From Allantophomopsis cytisporea (lineage: Eukaryota > Ascomycota > Leotiomycetes > Phacidiales > Phacidiaceae): a stretch of DNA of 64,000 bases. The stretch spans positions 620,001-684,000 of the forward strand of contig CP103021.1 in the NCBI GenBank assembly GCA_024752435.1, written 5' to 3'. The notes below the pieces were generated by a model. That model saw nothing but the letters and a program-made list of their open reading frames with translations, was not told the origin of the DNA and did not search any database. Every line of letters starts with the position of its first letter. Position 1 is the first letter of the stretch. Positions 1-10,838 of this stretch are shown here, one piece after another. The translations under genes were made by a program, and so were the position numbers.

Positions 1-22
1 GCTGATATGATATTTATTACAG

Positions 23-452
23 TGATTACATCAACCCTATCGACCTTTGCAATCGATTGAACACATATATCATTCCGGAAGCTGCTGTTCATGGTTTTCT
101 TACTTTCTTGTTCCTTATCAATGGATATTGGGTTGCGTTGATCCTCAACCTTCCGCTCCTTGCTTTCAACGTCAAAAAGTATGTAACCCCTAGGCCTACG
201 ACGTCTACACCACAAAAGAGACCTTTTGCTAACTATGGAATAGGATTGTTGACAATGCACATCTCCTCGATGCCACTGAGATCTTTAGAAAGTTGAACGT
301 ACACAAGAAGGTATATCAAATGTTATATCCTAGGTCCGAATATAGCTAACACTTTTCAGGAATCCTTCATCAAGCTCGGTTTCCACTTGATAATGTTCTT
401 CTTTTATTTGTATTCGATGATCGTAGCATTGATCAGAGACGAGTCGAACTGA
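23..452 (+). CDS. ERV14: Cornichon/Erv14 family ER cargo receptor, 3' part only
   Basis: Partial gene; its start lies upstream of the window. Visible exons are 23-178, 244-310 and 360-452 and join in phase to 104 residues ending DESN-stop. Cornichon proteins are multi-pass ER membrane receptors that load transmembrane cargo into COPII vesicles. The visible part begins with the family segment SDYINPIDLCNRLN, followed by hydrophobic helices around IIPEAAVHGFLTFLFLI and the conserved HLLDATEIFR loop and HKKESFIKLGFH stretch. The second intron of 65 nt carries a CTAAC branch site just before its acceptor; the third is 49 nt. Nothing is disrupted. Identification is by family sequence pattern and is strong. 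Confidence 0.9.
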
Positions 453-1654
453 ATTTGATGAATATTGGACAAAAGCACGAATATAGGGGTTTGGAGGTGT
501 CGGGGATGGTGTGGTGTGGTGTGGTGTGGAATGGGAGGATTTGTATGAGCGGTGAGGGGCAGGTGACTATGATTTGAAGCATGATTATGATGGGATTACT
601 ATACGAACTCGAAGTGAAAGGTCAAACCGGACTGACGTTCATGAAAGAGTAGTAAAGTGTGAATCTAGGAAAGATTTATTGATGAGTTAAATTATGTATA
701 CATGTGTTTTACGAAATTCCGATTCCACTCGGAAGCATCATCTGCTGAACTTGATTTTTTCTGCTGTGCTGTTGATCGTTCTAAGAAGGCAGAACATATT
801 TGATATTATATGTCATGTAATTCAATCGCCAATGTATTCTATGGTGGGTCATTGAAGTGAAATCCAAGAGCAGTCATTGAGAGCTGATCAAGAGTTGTTA
901 GAAGCGCTACAAATACTAAGATCAAGAGAATTGCTGTGAGCCATTTGATACTTCAGATATATCAGAGGTACTATTATGATTTAGAGCTGCAGAATTATTC
1001 AAACCGGTATGAATATCAAGGGCAACAGAATTGATCAAACCCACAGAGCCACAGAAGGCCCCAAAATTATCAAGCGCCCCATACTTTTAGGGTGGTCCAT
1101 CATGAAATACATCGCCAAAGATTATTTTAGTACGTTTATAGAAATGCATTGATCCTTCAAGCAATCATAAAGAGGGTATTCGGATAACCTCTTACTAACT
1201 ATCTGAATGATTTCAGATATGACTAAATGCTAGAGATGAGTTCCATTCATATTCCGGGCTCTCACTCCTGGCATCTAAAAGCTTTCAAAAAAAGCAAAGA
1301 AAGGGAATATAAATTCGGGACTTGCTGTAAGGCGTAACGATTTCTAATAAATAGTACGGGTAGCACAAATGATATATCCAACTTCAAACAGTTCCTCGCT
1401 ACCCAGCCACGAAATTATTTAACTTCTCCGTACTTTAAACATAAATCCAATGAAGCATCGTTTTGGAACCTCTTTTATTCAATTTCATTATGTGGTGCAA
1501 CAATCTGCTCTTTGTCCTATGACGTCGATTTTGACCAAGTCGTAGATGTAAGGCTGGCAACACGTGATCTCAAATTCGACGAGGCTCCCATTCAACCTTG
1601 TAGTTAGATTCATTATCGCATCCCAGACATTAACAACAACAACAACGATCAAAT
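453..1654. other. Intergenic, cornichon gene to PRP17
   Basis: AT-rich spacer of 1.2 kb. It holds a short GTGTG tandem repeat at about 508-529, just after the cornichon gene, and a CAACAACAACAA-type leader immediately before the PRP17 start. Only short ORFs of low-complexity translation were seen. No RNA gene was recognised. Confidence 0.5.
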
Positions 1655-3241
1655 ATGGCAGATTTCGGCGCATACCCGCCTAATATGGCGCCCCAGAATG
1701 CTCTCATTGTGCGCCAGGTTGCCGGCGCAGATCATTCAGTCGTTCCATACACCGCAGAGGATTTATCACGACAAAAGCAGGGTCCAGCGAACCCGTTCAA
1801 GGACGAAGCAAACGCCCTGAAACGCAAAAACGTACTTACTGGATATGCAGAGGAGATATACATCAGTGAACATGCTTTCAGGAGCCAACATCGGGGCATG
1901 GAACAGAGAGGTGGTCCCGATCGCGCATACCTTGGTGGTGCCGCTGCAAAAGAAGAGAGTGCACGAATACGGGCGAAACGACAAAGGAAGGGCGATGCCA
2001 CTGTGGCAGAAGGGGATGGGGCATATGTTGGTCCTTGGGCAAAATATAAGCAGGAAGAATACGAAGAGGTAGGAGAGGATGAGGAGCTGGCGAGTGACGA
2101 GGAATACGAAGAGGTTGAGGAGGATGAGGAAGTGATAGAAAGTGGTGCAGTTATACCTGCTATGCCCCAAGCATTGGCAAAGCGACAAGAGGCAGAGACA
2201 GAAGGTGCGGAAACATCTCAGTTCCATGGATCAGAGCAGTACGATTATCAAGGACGAACATATATGCATGTTCCCCAAGATTTGGACGTGGATCTCAAGA
2301 AGGAGCCTGGAAGCGTCAAGAACTACGTTCCAAAGAAGCTTGTCCATACCTGGAAAAGTCATACCAAGCCAATTTCAGCTCTACGATTTTTCCCCGGCTC
2401 TGGTCATTTATTGCTTTCAGCAAGTGCGGATACAAAGGTCAAGCTTTGGGATGTGTATCATCAGAAGGAACTTCTTCGCACCTATGGCGGACATACAAAG
2501 GCTTTGTCCGATGTCACTTTCAACACTACTGGTACACAGTTTCTCTCGGCCTCTTATGATCGCATGATCAAGCTATGGGATACTGAGACTGGACAATGCA
2601 CTAATCGCTTCACTACTGGAAAGACACCTCACGTTATCAAGTTTAACCCAGACCCAGAGCACTCAAACGAATTCCTTGCTGGTATGTCGGACAAGAAGAT
2701 CGTGCAATTTGATGTCCGTACACGCGAGGTGATTCAAGAATATGACCACCATCTTGCAGCCATCAACACCATTACCTTCGTTGACGAAAATCGCCGTTTC
2801 ATCACGACATCTGATGACAAGTCTTTGCGCGCATGGGACTACAATATTCCAGTCCCAATCAAGTACATTGCCGAGCCATACATGTACCCAATGACCCGCG
2901 CATCTGCTCATCCATCTGGAAAATATGTTGCCTTCCAGTCATCAGACAACCAGATTGTCGTCTACGGTGCTACCGACAAGTTCCGTCAAAACCGCAAAAA
3001 GGCTTTCAGAGGCCATAATAACGCTGGATATGCTATCGATGTGGCGGTCAGTCCGGATGGACAATTTGTGGCTTCAGGTGATACCGGTGGTTATGTCTGC
3101 TTTTGGGATTGGAAAACTTGCAAGATGTGGCACAAAATGCAGGCTAGTGACGGGGCTGTTACCTGTGTTGAATGGCATCCTCAAGAGACTAGTAAGGTCG
3201 TTACGGCTGGATTGGATGGAAGCATAAAGTACTGGGATTAA
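1655..3241 (+). CDS. PRP17: Pre-mRNA splicing factor Prp17/Cdc40, WD40 protein
   Basis: Intronless gene of 528 residues. Prp17 (human CDC40) acts in the nucleus in the spliceosome at the second catalytic step. The N-terminal third is polar and contains the conserved segment NVLTGYAEEIYISEHAF, where the protein contacts other spliceosome parts, then a strongly acidic patch at about residues 132-161. From about residue 228 to the C-terminus run seven WD40 blades, with repeat ends such as VKLWD, IKLWD, LRAWD, VCFWD and the terminal IKYWD. Length and order match Prp17, and the segment KNYVPKKLVHTWKSHTKP directly before the first blade is characteristic. The start ATG is the first in the frame. 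No intron or defect was found. Confidence 0.93.
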   Translation: MADFGAYPPNMAPQNALIVRQVAGADHSVVPYTAEDLSRQKQGPANPFKDEANALKRKNVLTGYAEEIYISEHAFRSQHRGMEQRGGPDRAYLGGAAAKEESARIRAKRQRKGDATVAEGDGAYVGPWAKYKQEEYEEVGEDEELASDEEYEEVEEDEEVIESGAVIPAMPQALAKRQEAETEGAETSQFHGSEQYDYQGRTYMHVPQDLDVDLKKEPGSVKNYVPKKLVHTWKSHTKPISALRFFPGSGHLLLSASADTKVKLWDVYHQKELLRTYGGHTKALSDVTFNTTGTQFLSASYDRMIKLWDTETGQCTNRFTTGKTPHVIKFNPDPEHSNEFLAGMSDKKIVQFDVRTREVIQEYDHHLAAINTITFVDENRRFITTSDDKSLRAWDYNIPVPIKYIAEPYMYPMTRASAHPSGKYVAFQSSDNQIVVYGATDKFRQNRKKAFRGHNNAGYAIDVAVSPDGQFVASGDTGGYVCFWDWKTCKMWHKMQASDGAVTCVEWHPQETSKVVTAGLDGSIKYWD

Positions 3242-3736
3242 AGTCCATGGGGGGTATGTTCGGGGAGTTGGTGGTGGCGTTTGGGTCATAAGTATTGGTT
3301 TGGAAGAGCATTAAAATCAATACAAAAGTGTATGTTTTTGCTGCCCGCAGCGGAAGACTTGAAGATAAGATAACTTGCTGTGTATTCAATATGACCTTAA
3401 TTATCCACGCCTCTTCGATAAGTAACTCGGACGTTTCTCACCTCTACAATTTCCACAATATCTCATTCGGCTACCTGGCCAATTTGACAATTGTGGCATC
3501 TGAGTGAATCGCAATTCAAGCAACTTAGACTAGTTTCTAGCAACATACCACCAAATCCACATTGGCACTTATGAATTGTTGGGGTCAGTACGTTATAATT
3601 GAGATTTGATAGGGAACCACTTACACATAACCAGGTTATTGTCCGTCTTTTCACTCCCGTAGTATTGGACCCGAGAATGGACGCGCTGTGTTTTACTGTT
3701 AGCAGTAAGACTCTATACTAGAGCATATTTAGTAGC
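3242..3736. other. Intergenic, PRP17 to caspase-like pseudogene
   Basis: Convergent spacer of 495 nt between PRP17 and the minus-strand pseudogene. Only short AT-rich ORFs are present; no feature is supported. Confidence 0.45.
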
Positions 3737-5514
3737 CTACGAATTTGGGATGTTTCGTCTATTCTCCGTTCTTGAGGATTGGGAAGACTGGCTTAAGGTC
3801 CCTTCCATAATATTTGTGGCGGTACCACATCTCGAACGTCTCGAACGCTTCGCTGGTGCTTCATTTGATATATCATCAAGATCCTGACTGGCTGATCTGC
3901 TACTTCTGGTCGATTGGTGTGGTAGACTTTGTAATAGTGTAGGTGTAAACTGGTCTGTTGGTGTCGCTGGAATGGAAGCTTCTTCTCGACTCGCAGATGG
4001 AGTAGCTCTACCCTGATTCATAGACACTGGGCTTTGTCCCGCTTGGAAGGTGGACTTCGGAGGAACGTCGTAAGTTTTTGTAACCGGATGAAAGTCAGTT
4101 AATGATAATGACAAAGAAGACGATTTTGGAAGGTTATTTTCGCTGGTAACAAAACCTATTAAAGAATACGCAGGATTTGGTGTAAGTAGGCTCCATTGCA
4201 TCGCCGGCATACTTACAATTATGATTGTAGAGAAATTTTTGTATACGCCCTCCAGAGTAATTCTTTCGGTTGTGCTTGGTGCATTGCGTAGCCAGTTAAC
4301 CCAATCTTGTTGGATCAACTGCTCATCCATAATGTTTATGGACATTAGAACCCTAGGTGACAGCAGATTCCGACCTGCCGGATAGAACTCGTTTACTATG
4401 TTATTATTTTGGGTCAGGAAGGGATCTCCGAGTTTGTCGGGGAGTGGAGCAAGTACTATACTTCTTGGTGATGAGCTTTCATTTGTGAGAAAGCCATGGA
4501 CTGGAGTTTTTCGTACAGGTCTCTCGTATCGGGGCCTGTTTTGACTAACAAGAGAGATATTCCTCCTTGTCTCTCAAGGGAAAAGACTTCCAGTCCTTAA
4601 TATTGCGTAGTACCCGATCATAGAGCTGGGTAACATAGAAAGGGTCGGCATCGCAAGCAGCGTTTGCAAGCTCATCTGTCAAGGCTTTTGTAAAACGAGT
4701 GAGGCCCAACCCTTGGAGCAACACCTTCAAAGCCACATGCCGCAATGACTTCTGTAACTCCTTGTCCAGTGCAAGCCGAAGTAGAAGGATGAGCCGAATG
4801 GCAGGAATCGATGAGCAACAGCACATCAGACTCTATCGTCTCGAGTTGCTCTTGAATGCTGAAGCTGGGTATCATCGCGCATGGACCCGACCTTCTACTA
4901 CCTACCAATCAGCGGCAAAATCTTATAAGATGCTGTGACAATATGGGGCAACGCCAATCACGGTGATGCTTAAGCTGCCCAAATTAGAGCGGCACTGGGC
5001 TCTTCATAAACCAAGCTACCGTGCTCAGCATAATAAACAATAAGCAGGCTATCGCGGTGGCCGTAATCTTCGATGAAATTGATGACTCGCTTCATCAGCT
5101 TTAAGTTGGGCTTTTTGGAAGGTATCTGCCACTGCTCAACTTGATAGTGATATAACCTTCCAAAGATATCCTTTAGTGGCAAGATCTCCCTGAGTACTTC
5201 AAGATCATCATCCTCGAAACTCAGCAACAAAACATGGACACTCGTATAATTACTAGTTTAGCGTTGCCTCATATCGAATGACGCCTGTACTTCTTTGAAG
5301 AAGTTTTTCACACTTTCGAGGTGGTCATCCGTCTTGGATACATCGTGACTCGTCACTGGAAACGGATGTTTGCATTTGCAACATATAAACTCCTGCAGAT
5401 GTCAGAAATGTTAATATTTGACTTTGTAACTTGATGACTTGCCTCTTTTGATATTGAAGCAGCAGTGGAATTATCTTTAGGGCTCTCCAACCCCGAAGTG
5501 CTAGATTGTGACAT
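3737..5514 (-). pseudogene. Decayed caspase-like (peptidase C14 fold) gene
   Basis: Pieces of one protein lie in order on the minus strand but in different frames. Exon 1 (5443-5514) encodes MSQSSTSGLESPKDN and joins through a GC-AG intron to a segment at 5392. A TAA at 5258-5260 then interrupts the frame just before SVHVLLLSFEDDDLEV. The caspase core follows: a His in LLIVYYAEHG and a Cys in DVLLLIDSCHSAH, the expected catalytic pair. Between them, at about 4880-4970, the frame is closed by several stops. A one-base shift in a TTTT run near 4690 separates VGPHSF from TKALTDEL, and another shift near 4550-4580 separates the DKEEYL region from QNRPRYERPV. The C-terminal part (WVNWLRNAPSTTE to STIIIVSMPAM) is typical of a fungal caspase-like family. 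Assembly error could explain one shift but hardly all. Confidence 0.75.
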
Positions 5515-6472
5515 CTCAGGAACGAAGGCCGAGTCCCCTAAAGAGCCTGGTCACAAGAGGAAATGTATTTCACAAGAGTGTTCTTCCAACCTTGAGCCCG
5601 TCTATGAGTTATTATTGTTTTGAAGGATGGAACTGGCAGCAAAGAGAGCTCTGACTACTTTGAAGTTGTGTAAAGCATAAATGCCTAATAGGTGAGTAAT
5701 GTGCTATAAGTGGTATGTTATAACGTCGCCTTCTCAGCTTTGCCCTTTCAAAGTCACGAAACATACTACTATTTAATCAGGGCGCCAGGGTATCCAGAAT
5801 TTCGAATAGGCTCAAGGCAAGAGTACCTATAGAAGAGTGATGAAGCTGAAGGGAACATTAGAGCCCGGAAAAATCCCGAAGATCAAGGTGTTTCAGAGCC
5901 CGAATCATATCGCCAACACAGAGGATGCGCATTGTTCGGTTCGGGAAGTGATTTCGACTTATAATTAACCGTTATATGGAGGAGAAGCTCTCTGAAATAT
6001 GCCATATTTCTATGTTACATGATTGTGCGGGTGCAGATGGCACACATTCCTAATTGGGGACTGTTTACTTTAATGTGAGAGCAGTAAATGATACTACTAC
6101 TCTCCAAACTCACTCACTGATGTGCACGTATTCAGAAATCATATATGATATACAATCATGTACCTCTTACTGCTGTTAGTATACTTGTTGAGTTCTGCGG
6201 ACGTCCATTACAAAGTAAAGGTTTCGGAAATAGCATCTAGAAAGCGCCTGGAGTGTTTATAAGGCATAATTAATTGTAAATATAAAACTCAATAACTTAA
6301 CTTCTCCTCCGATACATAACCCCTAGCCCACTGATGTAATCTTGCATCAGGCCTTGATACGACTCCGGAACACACCCCGTCTTTTCCCTGCCAATACTCC
6401 TTATTATGATATAATACAAAATCGTTGAAGCACACCTTTTTCTGCTCGTTTATAGTCATTACCAAGCAGAAT
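5515..6472. other. Intergenic, pseudogene to SWC3 3' end
   Basis: AT-rich spacer of nearly 1 kb. No long ORF, repeat or RNA gene was recognised. Confidence 0.45.
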
Positions 6473-8313
6473 TCAAGCTGCGCTGATAGTCGTAATGAAG
6501 TTTTGATACTGCTGCTCTTCTGATGGTCCTACCTTCACCGTCTTCTGCTTTGGCGCAGAGGTACCATTGGTGCTTGACCATAGGACTGAATCGTCCTGCT
6601 GCTCTCGTTTTGCGAAATCCTGAGCTATAGGCGTTGGTTCTGGATCCTTTGGCAACCTCATGGCTAAAAGCACATACTCTGCGCGTGTTGCCTTGTCCAT
6701 GATATCATCCATATATTTCCTCACTTCCTCTGCGGGAGCAATGACTTTCGTCAAGGCCTCAAGGTTCTTTGGAGACTGCGCCCAGATACGAATTGTAACG
6801 GGCTGATAATAGTCTAGCTTCGGATCGTAACTTGTAGAATCACTGCTACTACCCTTTCTGACAATCAGGAACGAAGCAATGAATTCGTGCCTGAGTGGCT
6901 GATACTCCAAGATGCTGTATTTTGGAAACAAGAATCGATCACCTGTTGCACCCGGACCCACAAACTCAAAACAGATACCGGAGATATCGGGCTTAGGCGG
7001 AGCAACTGGTCCCTTTGAACGTAAAGCCTGGGATTGCGCTGGCGATTGCACATGGTATTCCTGCTTGACATGTGGCTGAAGTGGTGCTGGACTCGGTGCT
7101 GGTGCCGACGCAGGTGCTGGTGCTGTTACTGGTGCTGGAGAAGACCTATACAATGGATTTGAGGACTGGGTCTGATAGATGTTACCAGAGGGAGGTGGCG
7201 GTGCCGGATGCGATGCAGGTGCAGGCGCAGGTTTGGGCTTGATGTTGAGAAGCTTATTGAGATCATCAATGTGGGCCTGAAACTTTCGTAGCTCATCAGG
7301 GTTAGCTTTGCCACCGGCAACGATTCTCATTAAAGCCTTGAGGTCTGCGTCTGTTGCTGCTCGCTCTGCAAGGGCCTGGATGACCGGGTCTGGGCTTTTA
7401 GCAGGTGGCGCTGGTGGTGGTGCAGTCCCGTTAGTATGGCCGTTTGACTGCGACGGACCTGGAGTAGAGCCCTGAGATACCAAAGGAGGCGCAGGCCGAG
7501 GTGGGTGTGATGGCGATTGCTGATAAGCATTATTGGGAGTATTATTCATGTGTGGTTGAGTAGGAGCTGGCGATGTTGCTGGAGGTCGAGCATTAGTCGT
7601 TGCTGGAGTCTGCGGCGCTGGACTTGGTGAAGGATGCCCTGATGGACGTAGAACGCCCGTCATACCTGGCGATGACGCTGGTGGAGGTGGACCATATGGC
7701 CTATGCTGTGGCGGTGGTTGTGACACTTGAGGTGATAACATCCCGTTTGTAGGACCATATTGAATTATTGGACGATGCATTGATTGTGGAGGGGGTGGTG
7801 GTGGTCGTGGAGTCGTGTCCTTGACTGCCCACATTATAGCATCAAATGTATGTGGTTCAACGGTGATAGTACAAGGGCCAAGCTTCGTCATTGTATCCTT
7901 TGCTGGATTGTTCGGTGGCTCTTCAACATGCCCTTTGACCTTTTTGGGTTTTGTCCAATATCGCTCGAATATGCCCTCGCATATCCATCGGTGCCTCGAT
8001 CGCGACAAAGATTCTTGGAGTACTCCACTGGGAAGATTAGCCATATTCAGTAACACACGTTCAAAACCATTGTTTCGACTTACCTCTCTGGAATGGATTT
8101 GTATTCTCTCGTAGACAAATTTTCTGGCTGGGGCTCTGGAACAGTTGGTAATGCCTTTCCTGCCACGATAGTTTTTGGCAAGACTTCTTCAACGACAACT
8201 GGCACAGGCGTCGGCGCCTTTGGTAGAGGTTCTGGGGGTGTAGACTTTCTCTTCTTGGTTGAAGATTCTACACGTGCCGAAGCACGAGCTGGCAACTTTC
8301 TCTTCTCACCCAT
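6473..8313 (-). CDS. SWC3: SWR1 chromatin-remodelling complex subunit Swc3
   Basis: Two exons, 8084-8313 and 6473-8027, separated by a 56-nt GTAAGT-AG intron; the join gives SIPESGVLQESL and a 594-residue protein. Swc3 is a fungal subunit of SWR1, which swaps histone H2A for H2A.Z in the nucleus. The N-terminus is basic (MGEKRKLPARA). The conserved Swc3 domain spans roughly residues 60-165, with SRHRWICEGIFERYWTKP and the block DTMTKLGPCTITVEPHTFDA. A long Pro/Ala/Gln-rich linker follows to about residue 370, then a second conserved region with FEFVGPGATGDRFLFPK. The linker explains the many overlapping shadow ORFs. The start is the first ATG of exon 1. Confidence 0.88.
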
Positions 8314-8844
8314 GCTTGCGGGTGGTTAAGTTCTGTGTCTCTTTCGGTGCATGAGTAAATACGCGTGGTGGAGTTGTTGGTGTAAAGTAGAAAGTTCACA
8401 GACGAGGATGATGTGAGCCTTGGTGGTAGATGCTTGGGCGGAAGGCGGCATATAATTCAAACTTCGAGCCCGGAACCGAGTCTTCCACCTGCAACTCCTA
8501 GAGCTTCATACGTGGCCCTGACGAATCAGGTGACTCTTTAAATTCTCTTTGCATAGAAGAGGGTCATAGCATTGTCTTGTATTCGTGTCTGTCATATACT
8601 ACTGTCTTTGAAAGCCCCGCAAGGTAAGTTGCCCTCTCATTTCGCCTCATAACTAGAAACTTCAGACCCCCAAGTGGAGATGTGTGGAATGATGTCCCAA
8701 GGACATGATTATTTCTCTGTCATCACACCAGATCATGCTCAAACTATGCACTCTGGCTCTGCTCCTGCATACTGCGTTTGCTTGACCTTCTCTGTTGACG
8801 GCTAAAACCCATGCTCTCGGCGACTGACTCCTCCAGCGCCTCTC
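8314..8844. promoter_or_regulatory. Divergent promoter region, SWC3 and ABHD12-like gene
   Basis: The 531 nt between two divergent starts must hold both promoters. No TATA-like element or known factor site was assigned with confidence. Short in-frame ORFs here are not supported as genes. Confidence 0.4.
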
Positions 8845-10281
8845 ATGGCTCCCCTTGCGCCTATCTTCAAGAAGGCTTACTGGACAGTTGCCCTTGTCAT
8901 CGGCTTCTATGTATTGGCTTTAGCCGCCTTAACAAACACATGGCTCCAACGCCAGTGAGTTCAATATATGTTTCTATCCGGGGATTATCCTACTGAAATT
9001 CGCAAAAAGCGTGCTCTACGCACACAAAGTGCACACAACATGTTGGCATGATATCAATAAGCCTGAGCAGTTTGGGTTTGCCAGTATGTTTAAGTCCATT
9101 CCTCTTAGCTGCTCTAGCTTACCCATCTCAGAAAACCAAATTACACCGTTCAACATTAGTACTCCTGACAATGAGACTATATATGCCTGGCATGTTGTGC
9201 CATTAGGACTATATGCTAAACACGAAAAAGTGCTTTTGTCCGAGCCATCAGGTTGTGCTGAGGATATAACTTCGACCAAAGCTTTTGAACTTCTAACCAA
9301 GGATCCAGAGGCTCGTTTAATTATCAATTGTAAGTACAGAGGTTGAAACCGAAAGGAAACAGAAGGACTCTAATTTTTTTCTTTTGCAGTTCACGGGGTA
9401 CGTTGAGTTGAGTAATTTCTCATCACGAGGCTGACCTTTCTAGAATGCTGGCACTGTTGCTCAAGGTTGGCGAACCGATACCTATCGTGCACTTTCAGAT
9501 GGCAGTACCTCCAACATCCATATTCTCGCCCCCGATTACCGTGGATTTGGATATTCAACTGGGTTTCCCACTGAAGAAGGCATCATTATTGATGCCGTTG
9601 CTGTCGTTGAGTGGGCTTTATATGTTGCCAAAATACCTCCGAAGCGCATCGTTATTCTTGGTCAGAGTTTAGGAACAGCAGTCTCTACTGCTACCGCTGA
9701 ACACTTTGCAGAGAAAGGGATCGAATTTGCTGGCGTCGTATTGATAGCTGGTTTCACCGATCTACCAACGCTTTTGACCAGCTATTCTATTGGAGGATAT
9801 GTGCCAATCCTATCTCCCTTGAGACACTCACCCACAATTCAAAAATGGTTTGCCAGCTATGTTGTAGACACATGGATGTCAGCGCATAGACTGGCCAACT
9901 TTGTGAAGATCAGCAAGAGATTGAGGCTTTTCATTATCCATGCTAGGGATGATTTTGAAATCCCATGGTTCCACTCTGAGGGACTATTCGCAGCGGCTGC
10001 GAATGCCACGACTAGCTGGGGAATGAGTCTACAACAGATTGAGAAGATGAAAGCCCGCAGCACGGTAGATATGGGTGATGGAGCATTCATTAGCACATGG
10101 AACGCTGGTGGAGACAAGATCATCAGGGAAGAAATCGTTGCTTATGGACGTAAGTGCTCCTTTGTGGCTAAAGTGAAATATGCTGACTTCAAAAGACCAT
10201 AGCAGAGTGATGACATATGCTCCAGTGGCATTAGCTGCTCTGAAAGCATTTGGTTTGGATGACGGTGGATTGTTGCCATAA
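8845..10281 (+). CDS. ABHD12-like alpha/beta hydrolase, membrane-anchored
   Basis: Six exons join in phase: 8845-8954, 9010-9083, 9132-9329, 9390-9397, 9444-10149 and 10208-10281, giving 389 residues. Exon 4 is only 8 nt and encodes the middle of the FHGN oxyanion motif. An N-terminal hydrophobic segment at about residues 11-30 (WTVALVIGFYVLALAAL) should anchor the protein. The hydrolase core has NFHGNAGTVAQGWR, DYRGFGYSTG and the nucleophile elbow GQSLG, with Ser205. A likely acid lies in IIHARDDFEIPW. Family members are serine hydrolases acting on lipids such as lysophospholipids or monoacylglycerols; the actual substrate is unknown. The last exon's acceptor (GCAGAG) was chosen because the nearby alternatives give stops, so the final 24 residues are less certain. 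Confidence 0.82.
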
Positions 10282-10838
10282 ACGATGAAGTAGCAGCCAG
10301 ATTGAAGAGTATTGACTTAACTCAGTTTACGTATTGGACAATTCATACTAGACCATATCACCAGTCAGATAGCATGTTCGGGGCATTTGGTAATAGACCA
10401 TCATGTAACTACTCTCTGTGTACAATTCAAAACCCTTTACATTTCCATAGGTTTTTTCACTTCTCAGCAGTTGTTACATTTGGCCACTTAGCAAGAGAGT
10501 GAGCAAGATGCAAAGCGCAACTATTATCAGCTATTCTGAATATTTCGTGACCACCTTATGATGTAAGACAATCGCGTCAAATCCATAGTTGGATCTGATT
10601 GAATTTGTATTTGAAACTAGGTTTTCAATGTGTTCTATCTTCAATTATATTTATAGTTGCTGGTTGGTGATTCGGTCCTCGATCATGAACGTCAAGATCA
10701 CATAAGGCTATAAGGTTGTGGTTCGCGTAAGTAGCAGAGCAGCGCTCCCCCGCCAACCTCACGGCAACCGCCAGCTGACACCTCTGCGTAAGGTAAGTAG
10801 CTTCGCCAAACCAACTTTCACTTCATAACACAAACATC
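10282..10838. other. Intergenic, promoter side of NMT gene
   Basis: Spacer of 557 nt. The last 130 nt before the NMT start are GC-richer and may hold a 5' leader, with a possible splice-like GTAAGT near 10793. No further feature is supported. Confidence 0.4.

Noticed and set aside
4195..4255. Possible intron in the C-terminal part of the caspase-like gene (GTAAGT to AATAG)
   Set aside because: The sequence across it (VSMPAMQWSLLTPNPAYSLIGF) matches the usual family text, so it is coding.
8441..8520. GC-rich words near 8465 resembling part of an RNA gene
   Set aside because: No cloverleaf or 5S-like internal promoter layout; treated as promoter DNA.
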